Positions 1 through 7,707 of a stretch of 46,414 bases of DNA are shown in pieces. Under the pieces are notes generated by a model that saw only the letters and a program-made list of their open reading frames with translations, was not told where the DNA came from and ran no database searches. Source of the DNA: Dehalococcoidia bacterium UBA2588 (GTDB taxonomy: Bacteria; Chloroflexota; Dehalococcoidia; Lucifugimonadales; UBA3495); NCBI GenBank assembly GCA_002339805.1, contig DDKW01000027.1, forward strand, positions 1 to 46,414, written 5' to 3'. Each line of letters starts with the position of its first letter. Position 1 is the stretch's first letter. The position numbers and the translations under genes are program-made.

Positions 1-918
1 TCTGTATTTACTATCACCACTATGCTTATAGCAGTTCCTACAGGTGTTAAGATATTCAACTGGATAGGAACATTATGGGGTGGATCTATTGAATTCAAGA
101 CTGCTATGTTATTTGCAGTCGGGTTCATTGGGATGTTTATTATCGGTGGATTGAGCGGAGTGTCTCATGCCGTTGCCCCGAGTGATTATCAGCAACAAGA
201 CACTTATTACATAATTGCTCATCTACATTATGTGCTTTTTGGTGGAGCTATACTGGGTATATTCTCCGGAATTTATTTTTGGTTCCCTAAAGTAACAGGG
301 AAGTTGCTTAGTGAGAAGCTAGGAAAAATTCATTTCTGGATTACTTTTATAGGATTGAATGTCACGTTCTTCCCTATGCACTATCTAGGTATGAATGGAA
401 TGCCTAGAAGAATATATACATATGCTACTGAATTTGGATGGGACTTTTTGAATGCGTTATCGTCTTCTGGTTACATCATTTTATTTATATCAATGCTGAT
501 ATTCGTTTACAACATAATCACAAGTTACAGATCTGGTGAGGACGCAGGACATGATCCTTGGGATGCTCCAGGATTAGAATGGTCCATTGCCTCTCCACCG
601 CCCGTATATAACTTCTCTGAATTACCAGAGGTAGAAGGGAGAGATCCATATTGGATTATTAAACGAAGAGCTGCATCCGAAGGGAAAGAGATTCCGGGGC
701 CTCAAGCGTTGGTGGATCCTTCAACCGTACATTTGCCTGATCCCTCGTACTGGCCGGCGTTCACGTCATTGGCATTGTTGATTATGGCAATTGGATTTAT
801 GATCGAAATACCTGTTTGGTTCGTTAAATATCCTATATCTGTGGTAGGAGGCCTGCTGATATTCGTAGGTGTTCTTGCGTGGAGTAACGAACCTCCAACT
901 AAAGAAAAGGATCACTAG
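1..918 (+). CDS. ctaD: Cytochrome c oxidase subunit I, C-terminal part (5' truncated)
   Basis: The reading frame is open from the first base, so only the last 305 residues of this heme-copper oxidase core subunit are visible. In this family the subunit carries heme a and the heme a3-CuB centre, reduces O2 to water and pumps protons across the inner membrane. The segment QQDTYYIIAHLHYVLFGG (His at visible residues 74 and 76) is the conserved helix-X motif providing the axial ligands of hemes a3 and a. At least four hydrophobic segments follow. The tail between residues about 185 and 250 is a polar, proline-rich linker before a last pair of membrane helices. The CuB ligands and the proton-channel glutamate lie upstream of the window. 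It is 13 bases from the subunit III gene, in one operon. Confidence 0.96.
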   Translation, partial: SVFTITTMLIAVPTGVKIFNWIGTLWGGSIEFKTAMLFAVGFIGMFIIGGLSGVSHAVAPSDYQQQDTYYIIAHLHYVLFGGAILGIFSGIYFWFPKVTGKLLSEKLGKIHFWITFIGLNVTFFPMHYLGMNGMPRRIYTYATEFGWDFLNALSSSGYIILFISMLIFVYNIITSYRSGEDAGHDPWDAPGLEWSIASPPPVYNFSELPEVEGRDPYWIIKRRAASEGKEIPGPQALVDPSTVHLPDPSYWPAFTSLALLIMAIGFMIEIPVWFVKYPISVVGGLLIFVGVLAWSNEPPTKEKDH

Positions 919-931
919 AGGGGCTTTTAAT

Positions 932-1561
932 ATGGCACAAATAACTGAAGCCGCACATCACGAAGAAGAGCAAAATTGCACAGGAATTGACAACCGAAAG
1001 TTACTTTTCTGGGTGTTCTTAAGTACTGACTGCTTGTTCTTTGGAGCGTTGATTTCGACTTATATGGTGTATCGAGGACAGAGCCTGGTAGGTCCATATC
1101 CGATAGATATATTAGATATTCCTTTAACAACCATAAGCACATTCGTGTTGCTATGCAGTAGCTTTGCTATGGTAATGGCTTTATCAGCGACTCAAAAGGA
1201 TGATTTAAAGGGCATTCGGATTTGGCTTGCCGCCACTGCAGTCATGGGAATGGTATTCATTGGATTTCAGATTTTTGAATTTTGGGAATTTGCTCATCAT
1301 GGTCTTTTGATTAGCACCAATTTATTTGGTAGTACATTTTTCACTTTAACCGGTTTCCATGGAGCCCACGTATCTCTAGGAATCGTGTGGTTGTGGGTTT
1401 TGTTTATATTGTCATTTAGAGGCAAAGTGAATTCAGCAAGAGTGCTAGATGTGGAAATCTGTGGTTTATATTGGCACTTTGTTGATATTGTGTGGATTGT
1501 AATATTTACGCTGTTGTATTTAGTGGGTGGTTTTGATGCGGGCCCAGTTATTACAGGGTAA
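932..1561 (+). CDS. ctaE: Cytochrome c oxidase subunit III
   Basis: This 209-residue membrane protein has about five hydrophobic helices and the subunit III signature FHGAHVSLGIVWLW, with another conserved stretch near the end (YWHFVDIVWIVIFTLLYLVG). Subunit III stabilises the oxidase core and supports proton uptake. A longer frame opens at 869 inside ctaD, but the ATG at 932 is preferred because GAGGGG lies just upstream (918-923) and translation there gives a normal N-terminus (MAQITEAAHH). The short length matches the five-helix form rather than the seven-helix mitochondrial-type protein. It lies between ctaD and the subunit IV/cytochrome c fusion. Confidence 0.94.
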   Translation: MAQITEAAHHEEEQNCTGIDNRKLLFWVFLSTDCLFFGALISTYMVYRGQSLVGPYPIDILDIPLTTISTFVLLCSSFAMVMALSATQKDDLKGIRIWLAATAVMGMVFIGFQIFEFWEFAHHGLLISTNLFGSTFFTLTGFHGAHVSLGIVWLWVLFILSFRGKVNSARVLDVEICGLYWHFVDIVWIVIFTLLYLVGGFDAGPVITG

Positions 1562-1598
1562 TAAAGAATTTGACTAAGAAAATGAAATGGAGAATAAA

Positions 1599-2354
1599 AT
1601 GAGTAGCGGGCACGGTAACGAGCATTCAAAACACCCTTCTACAAAGAAATATGTAATTATTGCTATTATATTATTTGTTATAACCGCTATTGAGTTCCTC
1701 ATCATATTACCTGAATCGATGCAGGGTTCTGCTTTAGCGTTCGGTCCGTTGGTATTGTTGTCTATTGCCAAGTTTTACATAGTAATTATGTTTTACATGC
1801 ACTTGAAGTTTGATAATCCTCTTTTAACAAAAATTTTCTACGGGGGATTGGCTCTGGGGACAGTAGTTGGAATAGCATTAATTGGATTATATGCTGGGCT
1901 TACAGGAACACCTAGAGAATACGCGGAGGCGAGAGCTGTACCTTATGAAGGTTATTATGCAGAGAAAACAAATGATAGTAGTGCTTATGCACAAAGCTTA
2001 ATTCCTACTCCCGCTCCTATGACGGAATCTTCAAATGCTGCTGATGCGTCTACAGGATCAGGAGATGCAGCTGCAGGAGAGGCAGTATTCAGTGGAACTC
2101 TTGGTTGTGTGGGCTGTCATACGATGGAAGACTTGCCAGGAGCAGTTGGCGTGCTGGGTCCTAATCTAAGCCAAATAGGCACTGTGGCTGGTACAAGGTC
2201 GGCTTTGTCTGCTGAGGAGTATATAAAGGAATCTATCGACGCCCCGACCGCCTACGTTGTTGAAGGATATGCCCCTGTTATGCCAGAGCTTCGAAGTAGC
2301 ATGTCAGATGAAGAATATGAAGATCTTGTTGCATATTTAGTATCTAAGAAATAA
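1599..2354 (+). CDS. Oxidase subunit IV (COX4_pro-like) fused to a monoheme cytochrome c domain
   Basis: The product is about 251 residues. The first about 100 residues hold three membrane helices with the pattern of prokaryotic oxidase subunit IV (AKFYIVIMFYMHLKF in helix 2). A low-complexity Ala/Ser/Pro linker follows (about 120-155), then a cytochrome c domain with CVGCH at residues 170-174 and a probable axial Met in APVMPE at 218. With the N-terminus in the cytoplasm, three helices put the heme domain outside, the correct side for electron delivery. ATG 1599 has GGAG (1589-1592) six bases upstream and is preferred to the in-frame ATG at 1587. In many caa3 oxidases the heme c domain is fused to subunit II, so fusion to subunit IV is unusual. 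The domain assignment is firm; its role as electron entry is inferred. Confidence 0.85.
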   Translation: MSSGHGNEHSKHPSTKKYVIIAIILFVITAIEFLIILPESMQGSALAFGPLVLLSIAKFYIVIMFYMHLKFDNPLLTKIFYGGLALGTVVGIALIGLYAGLTGTPREYAEARAVPYEGYYAEKTNDSSAYAQSLIPTPAPMTESSNAADASTGSGDAAAGEAVFSGTLGCVGCHTMEDLPGAVGVLGPNLSQIGTVAGTRSALSAEEYIKESIDAPTAYVVEGYAPVMPELRSSMSDEEYEDLVAYLVSKK

Positions 2355-2396
2355 CCGCACTAAACCTCATAATCTAACACTTAAAGGCGGCAATGT

Positions 2397-3053
2397 ATGA
2401 AAGCTGAAGCTAAGCAAGACTTGTCCCTACCATATATATACATTGAGCCAGATGGTTTCGATGAAAACCGTTCGTATCCAATGATGTTAGTCCTGCACGG
2501 ATTTGGAGCTAACATGCAAGATTTAGCGGGATTGACCCCCATGATTAGTTCTACTGATTATATCTATATATGCCCTAACGCACCGATGGAATTTGATCTG
2601 GGTATTGGGGCCAAAGGCTATGGATGGCATCCCCCAAGAGATCTATGTTCTGATGATGACATACAAACGGCGATTGAGACGGTAAATGGATTCATAGATG
2701 AGGTTATCAAATCTTATAATATTGAAAAGTCAGGCAACAAATTACTAGGATTTTCCCAAGGTGGAGGAATGACGTACAGGTGCGGATTAAGCAAACCTGA
2801 GGTATTTGATCAGTTGATAGGCTTAAGCTCCTCTATGCCAAACCCGGATTCATTATTGAGCATAATGCCGGATAGCAGAACCCAAAAAATATTCATAGCA
2901 CATGGGACTAAAGATGGGGTAGTCCCAATAAGTAATGGTGAAGAAACACAAGCCTTTTTGAAGAGCCAAGGCTATGAGGTCTTATATAATGAGTATGATA
3001 TGGCCCATGAGATACGAGAGGCAGTAATTTCAGATATTGTTAATTGGTTATGA
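2397..3053 (+). CDS. Alpha/beta hydrolase, phospholipase/carboxylesterase family
   Basis: A 218-residue serine hydrolase of the small carboxylesterase family (YpfH/acyl-protein-thioesterase type). Visible hallmarks are the oxyanion segment LVLHGFGAN (33-39), the nucleophile elbow GFSQGG with Ser120, Asp173 in AHGTKDGVVP and His204 in YDMAHE, a complete Ser-Asp-His triad in the right order. Length fits the family (about 210-230). No signal peptide is seen, so it is probably cytoplasmic. AAAGGCGG lies a few bases before the ATG. It follows the oxidase genes by 42 bases on the same strand, but its function gives no clear link to them. The natural ester substrate cannot be read from sequence. Confidence 0.88.
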   Translation: MKAEAKQDLSLPYIYIEPDGFDENRSYPMMLVLHGFGANMQDLAGLTPMISSTDYIYICPNAPMEFDLGIGAKGYGWHPPRDLCSDDDIQTAIETVNGFIDEVIKSYNIEKSGNKLLGFSQGGGMTYRCGLSKPEVFDQLIGLSSSMPNPDSLLSIMPDSRTQKIFIAHGTKDGVVPISNGEETQAFLKSQGYEVLYNEYDMAHEIREAVISDIVNWL

Positions 3054-3072
3054 GTAAACCTGAGCGTATGGG

Positions 3073-3101
3073 TTGACACTACTAGGTGTCGGATTTAACA
3101 T
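3073..3101 (+). promoter_or_regulatory. Sigma70-type promoter for the tRNA-Arg/tRNA-Trp pair
   Basis: A perfect -35 box TTGACA (3073-3078) is followed 17 bases later by TAACAT (3096-3101). It sits about 45 bases upstream of tRNA-Arg and just after the esterase gene. The overlapping GACAC/GTGTC pair (3075-3079 and 3086-3090) could form a small hairpin. The call rests on consensus and spacing only. Confidence 0.6.
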
Positions 3102-3145
3102 TTCTTAGTCAAAGGGACATTGAATCTAATGTAGGATATTGTCTT

Positions 3146-3222
3146 GCCCCTGTAGCTCAGGTGGATAGAGCGGCGGCGTCCTAAGTCGCGCGTCGGGGGT
3201 TCGAGTCCCTCCAGGGGTACCA
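3146..3222 (+). tRNA. tRNA-Arg (anticodon CCT)
   Basis: A full cloverleaf can be drawn: acceptor GCCCCTG/CAGGGGT (closing G-U pair), D-arm with GCTC/GAGC, anticodon stem GCGGC/GTCGC with loop GTCCTAA (anticodon CCT, reading AGG), T-arm GGGGG-TTCGAGT-CCCTC, discriminator A and encoded CCA at 3220-3222. It lies four bases from tRNA-Trp, almost certainly in one transcript. Confidence 0.96.
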
Positions 3223-3225
3223 TAA

Positions 3226-3303
3226 AGGAGCGTAGCTCAGTTTGGCCAGAGCGCTGGTCTCCAAAACCAGTGGTCGGGGGTTCGAATCCCTCCGCTCCTG
3301 CCA
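3226..3303 (+). tRNA. tRNA-Trp (anticodon CCA)
   Basis: Cloverleaf with acceptor AGGAGCG/CGCTCCT, anticodon stem CTGGT/ACCAG and loop CTCCAAA (anticodon CCA), T-loop TTCGAAT, discriminator G as expected for tRNA-Trp, and encoded CCA at 3301-3303. It is cotranscribed with tRNA-Arg. Confidence 0.96.
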
Positions 3304-3314
3304 TGATATAGCAG

Positions 3315-3343
3315 CTGGGAGAGAATCATTCAAGCTCTCCCAG
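3315..3343 (+). terminator. Hairpin after the tRNA pair / leader of the flavin oxidoreductase gene
   Basis: A perfect 9-bp stem, CTGGGAGAG (3315-3323) and CTCTCCCAG (3335-3343), encloses an 11-base loop. No T-run follows, so it is not a textbook intrinsic terminator. It may mark the 3' end of the tRNA transcript or form a leader hairpin 18 bases before the ATG at 3362. Confidence 0.4.
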
Positions 3344-3361
3344 TGAAGTAAAAGGAATGAT

Positions 3362-4480
3362 ATGGGATTACAATTTGGGGTTTTCGACCATATAGAGCCC
3401 ACTCCTGGCGTTGATTTGAATAGCTTGTATAAGCATCGTTTAGATCAAATTGAAATGTTCGATAAAGCCGGCTTTTATGGATACCATTTAGCAGAACATC
3501 ATACTCCTGCGGTGCACAGTTTGGCACCTTCTCAAAATGTGTTTTTGTCTGCTGCTTCTCAGCGAACTAGCCATATTAAGCTATGCCCCACTATATACGT
3601 GTTGCCATTACATCACCCATTAAGATTAATTGAAGAAATATGCATGCTTGATCACTTGAGTGATGGAAGATTAGAAATAGGAGTAGGGCGAGGAGGGGTG
3701 TTAGAAGCATATTTTTGGGGAAGTGATTCAGACGTAGAAGATAATTTCAATAAATACAAAGAAACGCTAGATATTGTTAGATTGGGATTGGTTTCAGAAC
3801 ATCTTACCTATAAAGGTCAATTTTATGAATTTGATGAATTGCCAATGAGGCTAAGGCCATACCAAAGCCCTAGACCCCCTATGTGGTATATGAGGAATAC
3901 AGAAACTGCTGCAATGGAAGGGATGAACTGTATTGTAGTAGGTAACTTAGCTGATTTCGGCCCTAATGTGAGTAGATTCAGAACAATATGGGAAGAAGCA
4001 CACGGGGACTCAAAATCAGAATTACCTAAAATAGGACTCGTTAATCACATTGTGATAGCCAATACTGAACAAGAAGCTTTGGATGCTGCAGGACCTGCTT
4101 GGGATGAATACATATGGAATTTATCTGCTCCCAGAAGAATTGAGGCAGAAAATAGAGGATTAACTCAATTTTTAAAAGAACTTAATCCAAGACCTGAAGG
4201 ACTTCCTGACCGAACTGCAGATTCAGAAAGATACGTGAGTACTGTTAGACAGGATAAATATCTCGAAAAAGAGCCAGGAAACATAGGGGAATCAAATAGA
4301 TCTGCTGGATTTAGAGCAGTGGCAGGTACACCTGAAATGATATGTGAATATTTAGATGCATATTTAGAAACGGGAGCAAATTATTTTGTTTGTGCTTTTC
4401 ACTTTGGGAACATGCCTGATGAAGTAGCTCAAAGATCTATACGCTTGTTTGTTGATAAAGTGATGCCGAAATACGTATAA
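3362..4480 (+). CDS. LLM-class flavin-dependent oxidoreductase (luciferase-like)
   Basis: A 372-residue member of the bacterial luciferase-like family, TIM-barrel enzymes that use reduced flavin and often O2 to oxidise organic substrates. Typical features are the N-terminal strand MGLQFGVFDHI, the AEHH segment (residues about 44-47), the conserved LHHPLRLIEEICMLDHLSDGR region, the flavin-phosphate-binding segment GVGRGG, and a C-terminal GTPEMICEYLDAY segment. Length is normal for the family. The ATG follows AAAAGGA by six bases. The next gene, a CoA-binding protein, starts 24 bases downstream. Flavin monooxygenases of this class are strongly expanded in SAR202 genomes, which supports the taxonomic guess. 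Monooxygenase versus F420-dependent activity cannot be decided here. Confidence 0.9.
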   Translation: MGLQFGVFDHIEPTPGVDLNSLYKHRLDQIEMFDKAGFYGYHLAEHHTPAVHSLAPSQNVFLSAASQRTSHIKLCPTIYVLPLHHPLRLIEEICMLDHLSDGRLEIGVGRGGVLEAYFWGSDSDVEDNFNKYKETLDIVRLGLVSEHLTYKGQFYEFDELPMRLRPYQSPRPPMWYMRNTETAAMEGMNCIVVGNLADFGPNVSRFRTIWEEAHGDSKSELPKIGLVNHIVIANTEQEALDAAGPAWDEYIWNLSAPRRIEAENRGLTQFLKELNPRPEGLPDRTADSERYVSTVRQDKYLEKEPGNIGESNRSAGFRAVAGTPEMICEYLDAYLETGANYFVCAFHFGNMPDEVAQRSIRLFVDKVMPKYV

Positions 4481-4504
4481 TTGTTGGTCATAGGAGATCA
4501 TGTT

Positions 4505-4912
4505 ATGAATCCAAATGCTATAGAGCTTAAGAAAATATTAGGTAGTGCAGAGAATATAGTAGTTGTAGGAATATCTGATAATCCAGGTAGGGCAAGTTTT
4601 AATGTCGCTAGTTATTTAAAGTTACATCAATACAGAATTTTTCCTGTTAATCCTACACTTGAGAAGGTGTTAGACCAGAAATGTTATTCAGATTTAAATG
4701 AAATTGTTCAAGGGATAGATATAGTGGATATTTTTAGACGATCAGAATTTGTTCCTGAGATAGTGGATAAAGCGATTGAAATCGGAGCGAAATGTATTTG
4801 GATGCAAGATGGCGTGATGGATGAGAACGCGGCAGAAATTGCTAGAAGAGCAGGTTTGGACGTGATAATGGATGATTGCATTTTGCGTCAGCATAAGGCA
4901 TTGTTTTCTTGA
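4505..4912 (+). CDS. CoA-binding domain protein (YccU-like)
   Basis: A 135-residue single-domain protein of the CoA-binding Rossmann family. The core IVVVGISDNPGRASFNVASY (about residues 22-41) is the usual nucleotide-binding first strand and loop, followed by IFPVNPTLEKVLDQKCY and, near the end, CIWMQDGVMDENAAEIARRA and MDDCILRQH. Members of this family resemble the CoA-binding part of succinyl-CoA synthetase; their cellular role is poorly known. The start is placed at ATG 4505 because AGGAG (4492-4496) lies eight bases before it; the frame itself opens earlier with TTG 4481. It sits between the flavin oxidoreductase and the Fur-family gene, probably cotranscribed. Confidence 0.87.
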   Translation: MNPNAIELKKILGSAENIVVVGISDNPGRASFNVASYLKLHQYRIFPVNPTLEKVLDQKCYSDLNEIVQGIDIVDIFRRSEFVPEIVDKAIEIGAKCIWMQDGVMDENAAEIARRAGLDVIMDDCILRQHKALFS

Positions 4913-4928
4913 ATCACGTTAGAAATTG

Positions 4929-5363
4929 ATGGACGTTTTGACTACTTTAGATATATCTAAAAAATTACGAGACCAAGGAATTAGATTAACCCCTCAGAGA
5001 TTAGCAATTGCTGAAGTGGTGATAAATTCCGCCGACCACCCAACGGCAAGAGATATTTATGCACGTGTTAGAGAGTTTTTTCCGTATTTGACATTGGCAA
5101 CTATTTATTCAACTTTGAGCATACTGGAAACAGCTGGACTGGTGGCGCAATTGCCTTTCCAGAAAGAATCTCGATACGACTCAAATAACACATTACATCT
5201 GAATTTGGTTTGCACGAAATGTGAGTCTATTGTAGATTGTGATTCAGGAAGCAGTTACCTGAGTCGTATCAAAAAGAAAATTCAGGACTCTGGGCTTTTT
5301 CAAATTAAATATCAAAGATTTGATATTTATGGACTATGCGAGACTTGTTCCAAACAGTTTTAA
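4929..5363 (+). CDS. Fur-family metal-dependent regulator (PerR/Fur-like)
   Basis: A 144-residue regulator. The N-terminal winged helix carries the family signature RLTPQRLAIAEVV (19-31) and the recognition-helix region TLATIYSTLSILETAGLV (55-72). The C-terminal dimerisation domain has the two structural zinc CxxC pairs, Cys95/Cys98 and Cys137/Cys140, and His90. The usual run of histidines before the first CxxC is reduced to LHLNLVC. Proteins of this family repress genes when bound to iron, manganese or zinc, or respond to peroxide; which applies cannot be read directly. ATG 4929 follows an in-frame TTG at 4926 and neither has a strong ribosome site. It follows the CoA-binding gene by 16 bases. 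Confidence 0.9.
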   Translation: MDVLTTLDISKKLRDQGIRLTPQRLAIAEVVINSADHPTARDIYARVREFFPYLTLATIYSTLSILETAGLVAQLPFQKESRYDSNNTLHLNLVCTKCESIVDCDSGSSYLSRIKKKIQDSGLFQIKYQRFDIYGLCETCSKQF

Positions 5364-5415
5364 TCTGTTAACTGTTTATTATTAATCCCCTAATGCTTAT
5401 ATTGGAGTTATAAAT

Positions 5416-7578
5416 ATGTCTGAACCATGGCATCGAAGAACCTTACGTTGGGGCCAAACAAATATTACTGAAATTGACTCTCAAACATATGATATTGAAT
5501 GGTGGAGACAGCATTGGAAACGCACTAATGTTCAAGGGGTAGTGATCAATGCCGGTGGAATTGTTGCTTATTATCCATCTAAATATCCACTTCATTATAG
5601 AGCTCAATTTCTGGACAATCGTGATTTATACGGTGAAATTAATACTGTAGCACGGGAAGAAGGGTTATCTGTGTTGGCTCGAATGGACTCCAATCGGGCT
5701 ACAGAAGAATTTTTCCTTGAAAAGCCTGAATGGTTCTGTCGAAATAATGAAGGAAAGCCAATTCAGGTAGGCGACAGATATACAGCATGTATATTTAGTG
5801 AATATTATGATGAATTTCTTACTGATGTTCTGAAAGAGATCATTGATAGATATCAACCGGATGGTTTTACTGATAACAGTTGGAGTGGAATGAATCATGG
5901 CCAGATTTGTTATTGTGAAAACTGCAAACAAAATTTCCTGGACAGTTATGGATTAGATTTACCTAGCGCCATTAACTGGGATGATAGTGGGTTTAAAAAA
6001 TGGATAAGATGGAACTACGACAGGCGAATTCATATATGGGATCTAAATAATAAAGTTGCCCAAGAACATAGTGGGAATCCAGATTGCTTATGGCTCGGAA
6101 TGATATCGGGCAGTCCTATGACCGAATCTTTTAGATTCAGGGAAATGAAAGGAATACTGGAAAGATCAAGATTTATTATGTTAGATCATCAGCATCGCCC
6201 ATCTTTTGGTTTTCAATCCAACAGTCACGCTGGGAAATTGTTACATGGGTTGATGGGATGGGATAAGTTGATTCCAGAAAGTATGCCTGTGTATCAAGGG
6301 AGAACGCCTGCATTTAGATTGTCTGCTAAGCCTGTGCCAGAAGCTCACATGTGGATGGCCGAAGGCTTTGCGGGGACCATACTGCCATGGTGGCATCACA
6401 TTGGAGCTTATCATGAAGATAGACGTCAGTATAAGACCTCGGAACCAATGATGAACTGGCATGCTGATAATGATGATTATTTGATTAATCGGACTCCTGT
6501 TGCATCAGTAGGAATCGTATGGTCTCATGAAAATATTGACTATTATGGAAAAGAAACTCCGGAAGAATCTGCTATATGGCCTCATGAAGGGTTTGTTCAA
6601 GCTATGATTCATGGCAGGATTCCTTATATTCCAATCCATGCTGATCATATTAAACGAGATTCTGATAAAGTCAGTTTGCTCATATTGCCCAATTTAGCAG
6701 CAATGTCTGATGAACAAATAGATGCGGTTAAACAATTCGTTGAGAATGGTGGCAGTCTCGTTGCCAGTGGAGAAACTAGTTTATATGATGAATGGGGTGT
6801 TAAGAGACAAGATTTTGGGTTAGCTGAAATCTTAGGCGTTCGACATGATGGAGGATATGAAGGGAACACCAAAATTTCAGCTGCTACTTGGGAAGTTTAC
6901 GATCATCATTCTTATATGAGATTGCACCCACGTAGGGGAGAGTCTTTTTATGGCCCTCAAATTGGCAATGAAGTGGATTTGACAAGCGAGAGACACGGTA
7001 TTCTGGAAGGCTTTGAAGATACAGATATTTTGCCTTTTGGTGGTAGGATAGAAAACATAAAAGTCATTGAAGATACTTGTGTGCCTTTGTCGTATATTCC
7101 TGAGTTTCCTATCTTCCCTCCAGAATTTTCTTGGATGAGAGAACATGATACCGGGAAACCGATAGCAGTGGTTAGAGAACATTTTCAAGGTGGAAAAATC
7201 GTTTATTTGCCGGCTGATATAGATAGGTGTTTTAGGCGTGATAATTTCCCTGACCATGGCAATATGCTTGTTAATGTGATTCGATGGGCTTCTAATGAGA
7301 AAATACCTTGCAGTGTATCCGGCCCGGGCTTGATTGACTGCCAAATTTATGAGCAAGAAGGACGGCGCATACTGCACATGGTTAATTTGACTGGTACTAC
7401 CCAGGAGCCACTGCACGAAATAATTCCTGTAGGCCCCTTTTCTGTTCGTGTTCGTGGTACTGGCAAAGTTCGTAGTTTAGTAACGTCTGCTACGGTTAAA
7501 TCTGAAGAATCAGATGGGTGGGTGCAGTTTGATGTTCCTTCGATTGAGTTACATGAGGTGTTTGTAATCGAGCCTTAA
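5416..7578 (+). CDS. Putative glycoside hydrolase (GHL6-like barrel plus beta-galactosidase trimerisation-like domain)
   Basis: This 720-residue protein starts with a TIM-barrel-like domain (about 1-330) resembling the 'hypothetical glycosyl hydrolase 6' group. It includes YQPDGFTDNSWSGMNHG and a CYCENCKQNF cluster (C-x-C-x2-C), a recurrent feature of these proteins. A GATase-like domain (about 355-640) with VSLLILPNLAAMSDEQ and FVENGGSLVASGE resembles the trimerisation domain of GH42 beta-galactosidases. A short beta-rich C-terminus follows. There is no signal peptide, so the protein would act in the cytoplasm on imported or internal sugars. GGAG at 5405-5408 sits seven bases before the ATG. 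It follows the Fur-family gene by 52 bases. The substrate is unknown, and enzymatic activity is inferred from fold resemblance alone. Confidence 0.72.
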   Translation: MSEPWHRRTLRWGQTNITEIDSQTYDIEWWRQHWKRTNVQGVVINAGGIVAYYPSKYPLHYRAQFLDNRDLYGEINTVAREEGLSVLARMDSNRATEEFFLEKPEWFCRNNEGKPIQVGDRYTACIFSEYYDEFLTDVLKEIIDRYQPDGFTDNSWSGMNHGQICYCENCKQNFLDSYGLDLPSAINWDDSGFKKWIRWNYDRRIHIWDLNNKVAQEHSGNPDCLWLGMISGSPMTESFRFREMKGILERSRFIMLDHQHRPSFGFQSNSHAGKLLHGLMGWDKLIPESMPVYQGRTPAFRLSAKPVPEAHMWMAEGFAGTILPWWHHIGAYHEDRRQYKTSEPMMNWHADNDDYLINRTPVASVGIVWSHENIDYYGKETPEESAIWPHEGFVQAMIHGRIPYIPIHADHIKRDSDKVSLLILPNLAAMSDEQIDAVKQFVENGGSLVASGETSLYDEWGVKRQDFGLAEILGVRHDGGYEGNTKISAATWEVYDHHSYMRLHPRRGESFYGPQIGNEVDLTSERHGILEGFEDTDILPFGGRIENIKVIEDTCVPLSYIPEFPIFPPEFSWMREHDTGKPIAVVREHFQGGKIVYLPADIDRCFRRDNFPDHGNMLVNVIRWASNEKIPCSVSGPGLIDCQIYEQEGRRILHMVNLTGTTQEPLHEIIPVGPFSVRVRGTGKVRSLVTSATVKSEESDGWVQFDVPSIELHEVFVIEP

Positions 7579-7707
7579 AATATACGCGAAGGTTATTTGA
7601 TTTCATTTGTTTAATTTATGTGAGTTTACATGAACATAATGTGAGATAATGACAGTCAAGTTTTCTTCAGATCACCTAGTGTATACGTCTTTGATGGAGA
7701 ATTGTCG

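Noticed and set aside
1297..1771. Minus-strand ORFs over ctaE and the fusion gene
   Set aside because: They are shadows of well-supported oxidase genes.
3095..3402. Minus-strand ORFs of 69 and 73 residues across the tRNA pair
   Set aside because: They read through two clear tRNA genes and reproduce the familiar spurious translation of tRNA antisense.
6877..7416. 179-residue minus-strand ORF within the glycosidase gene
   Set aside because: It lies wholly inside a strongly supported gene and has no motif or ribosome site.
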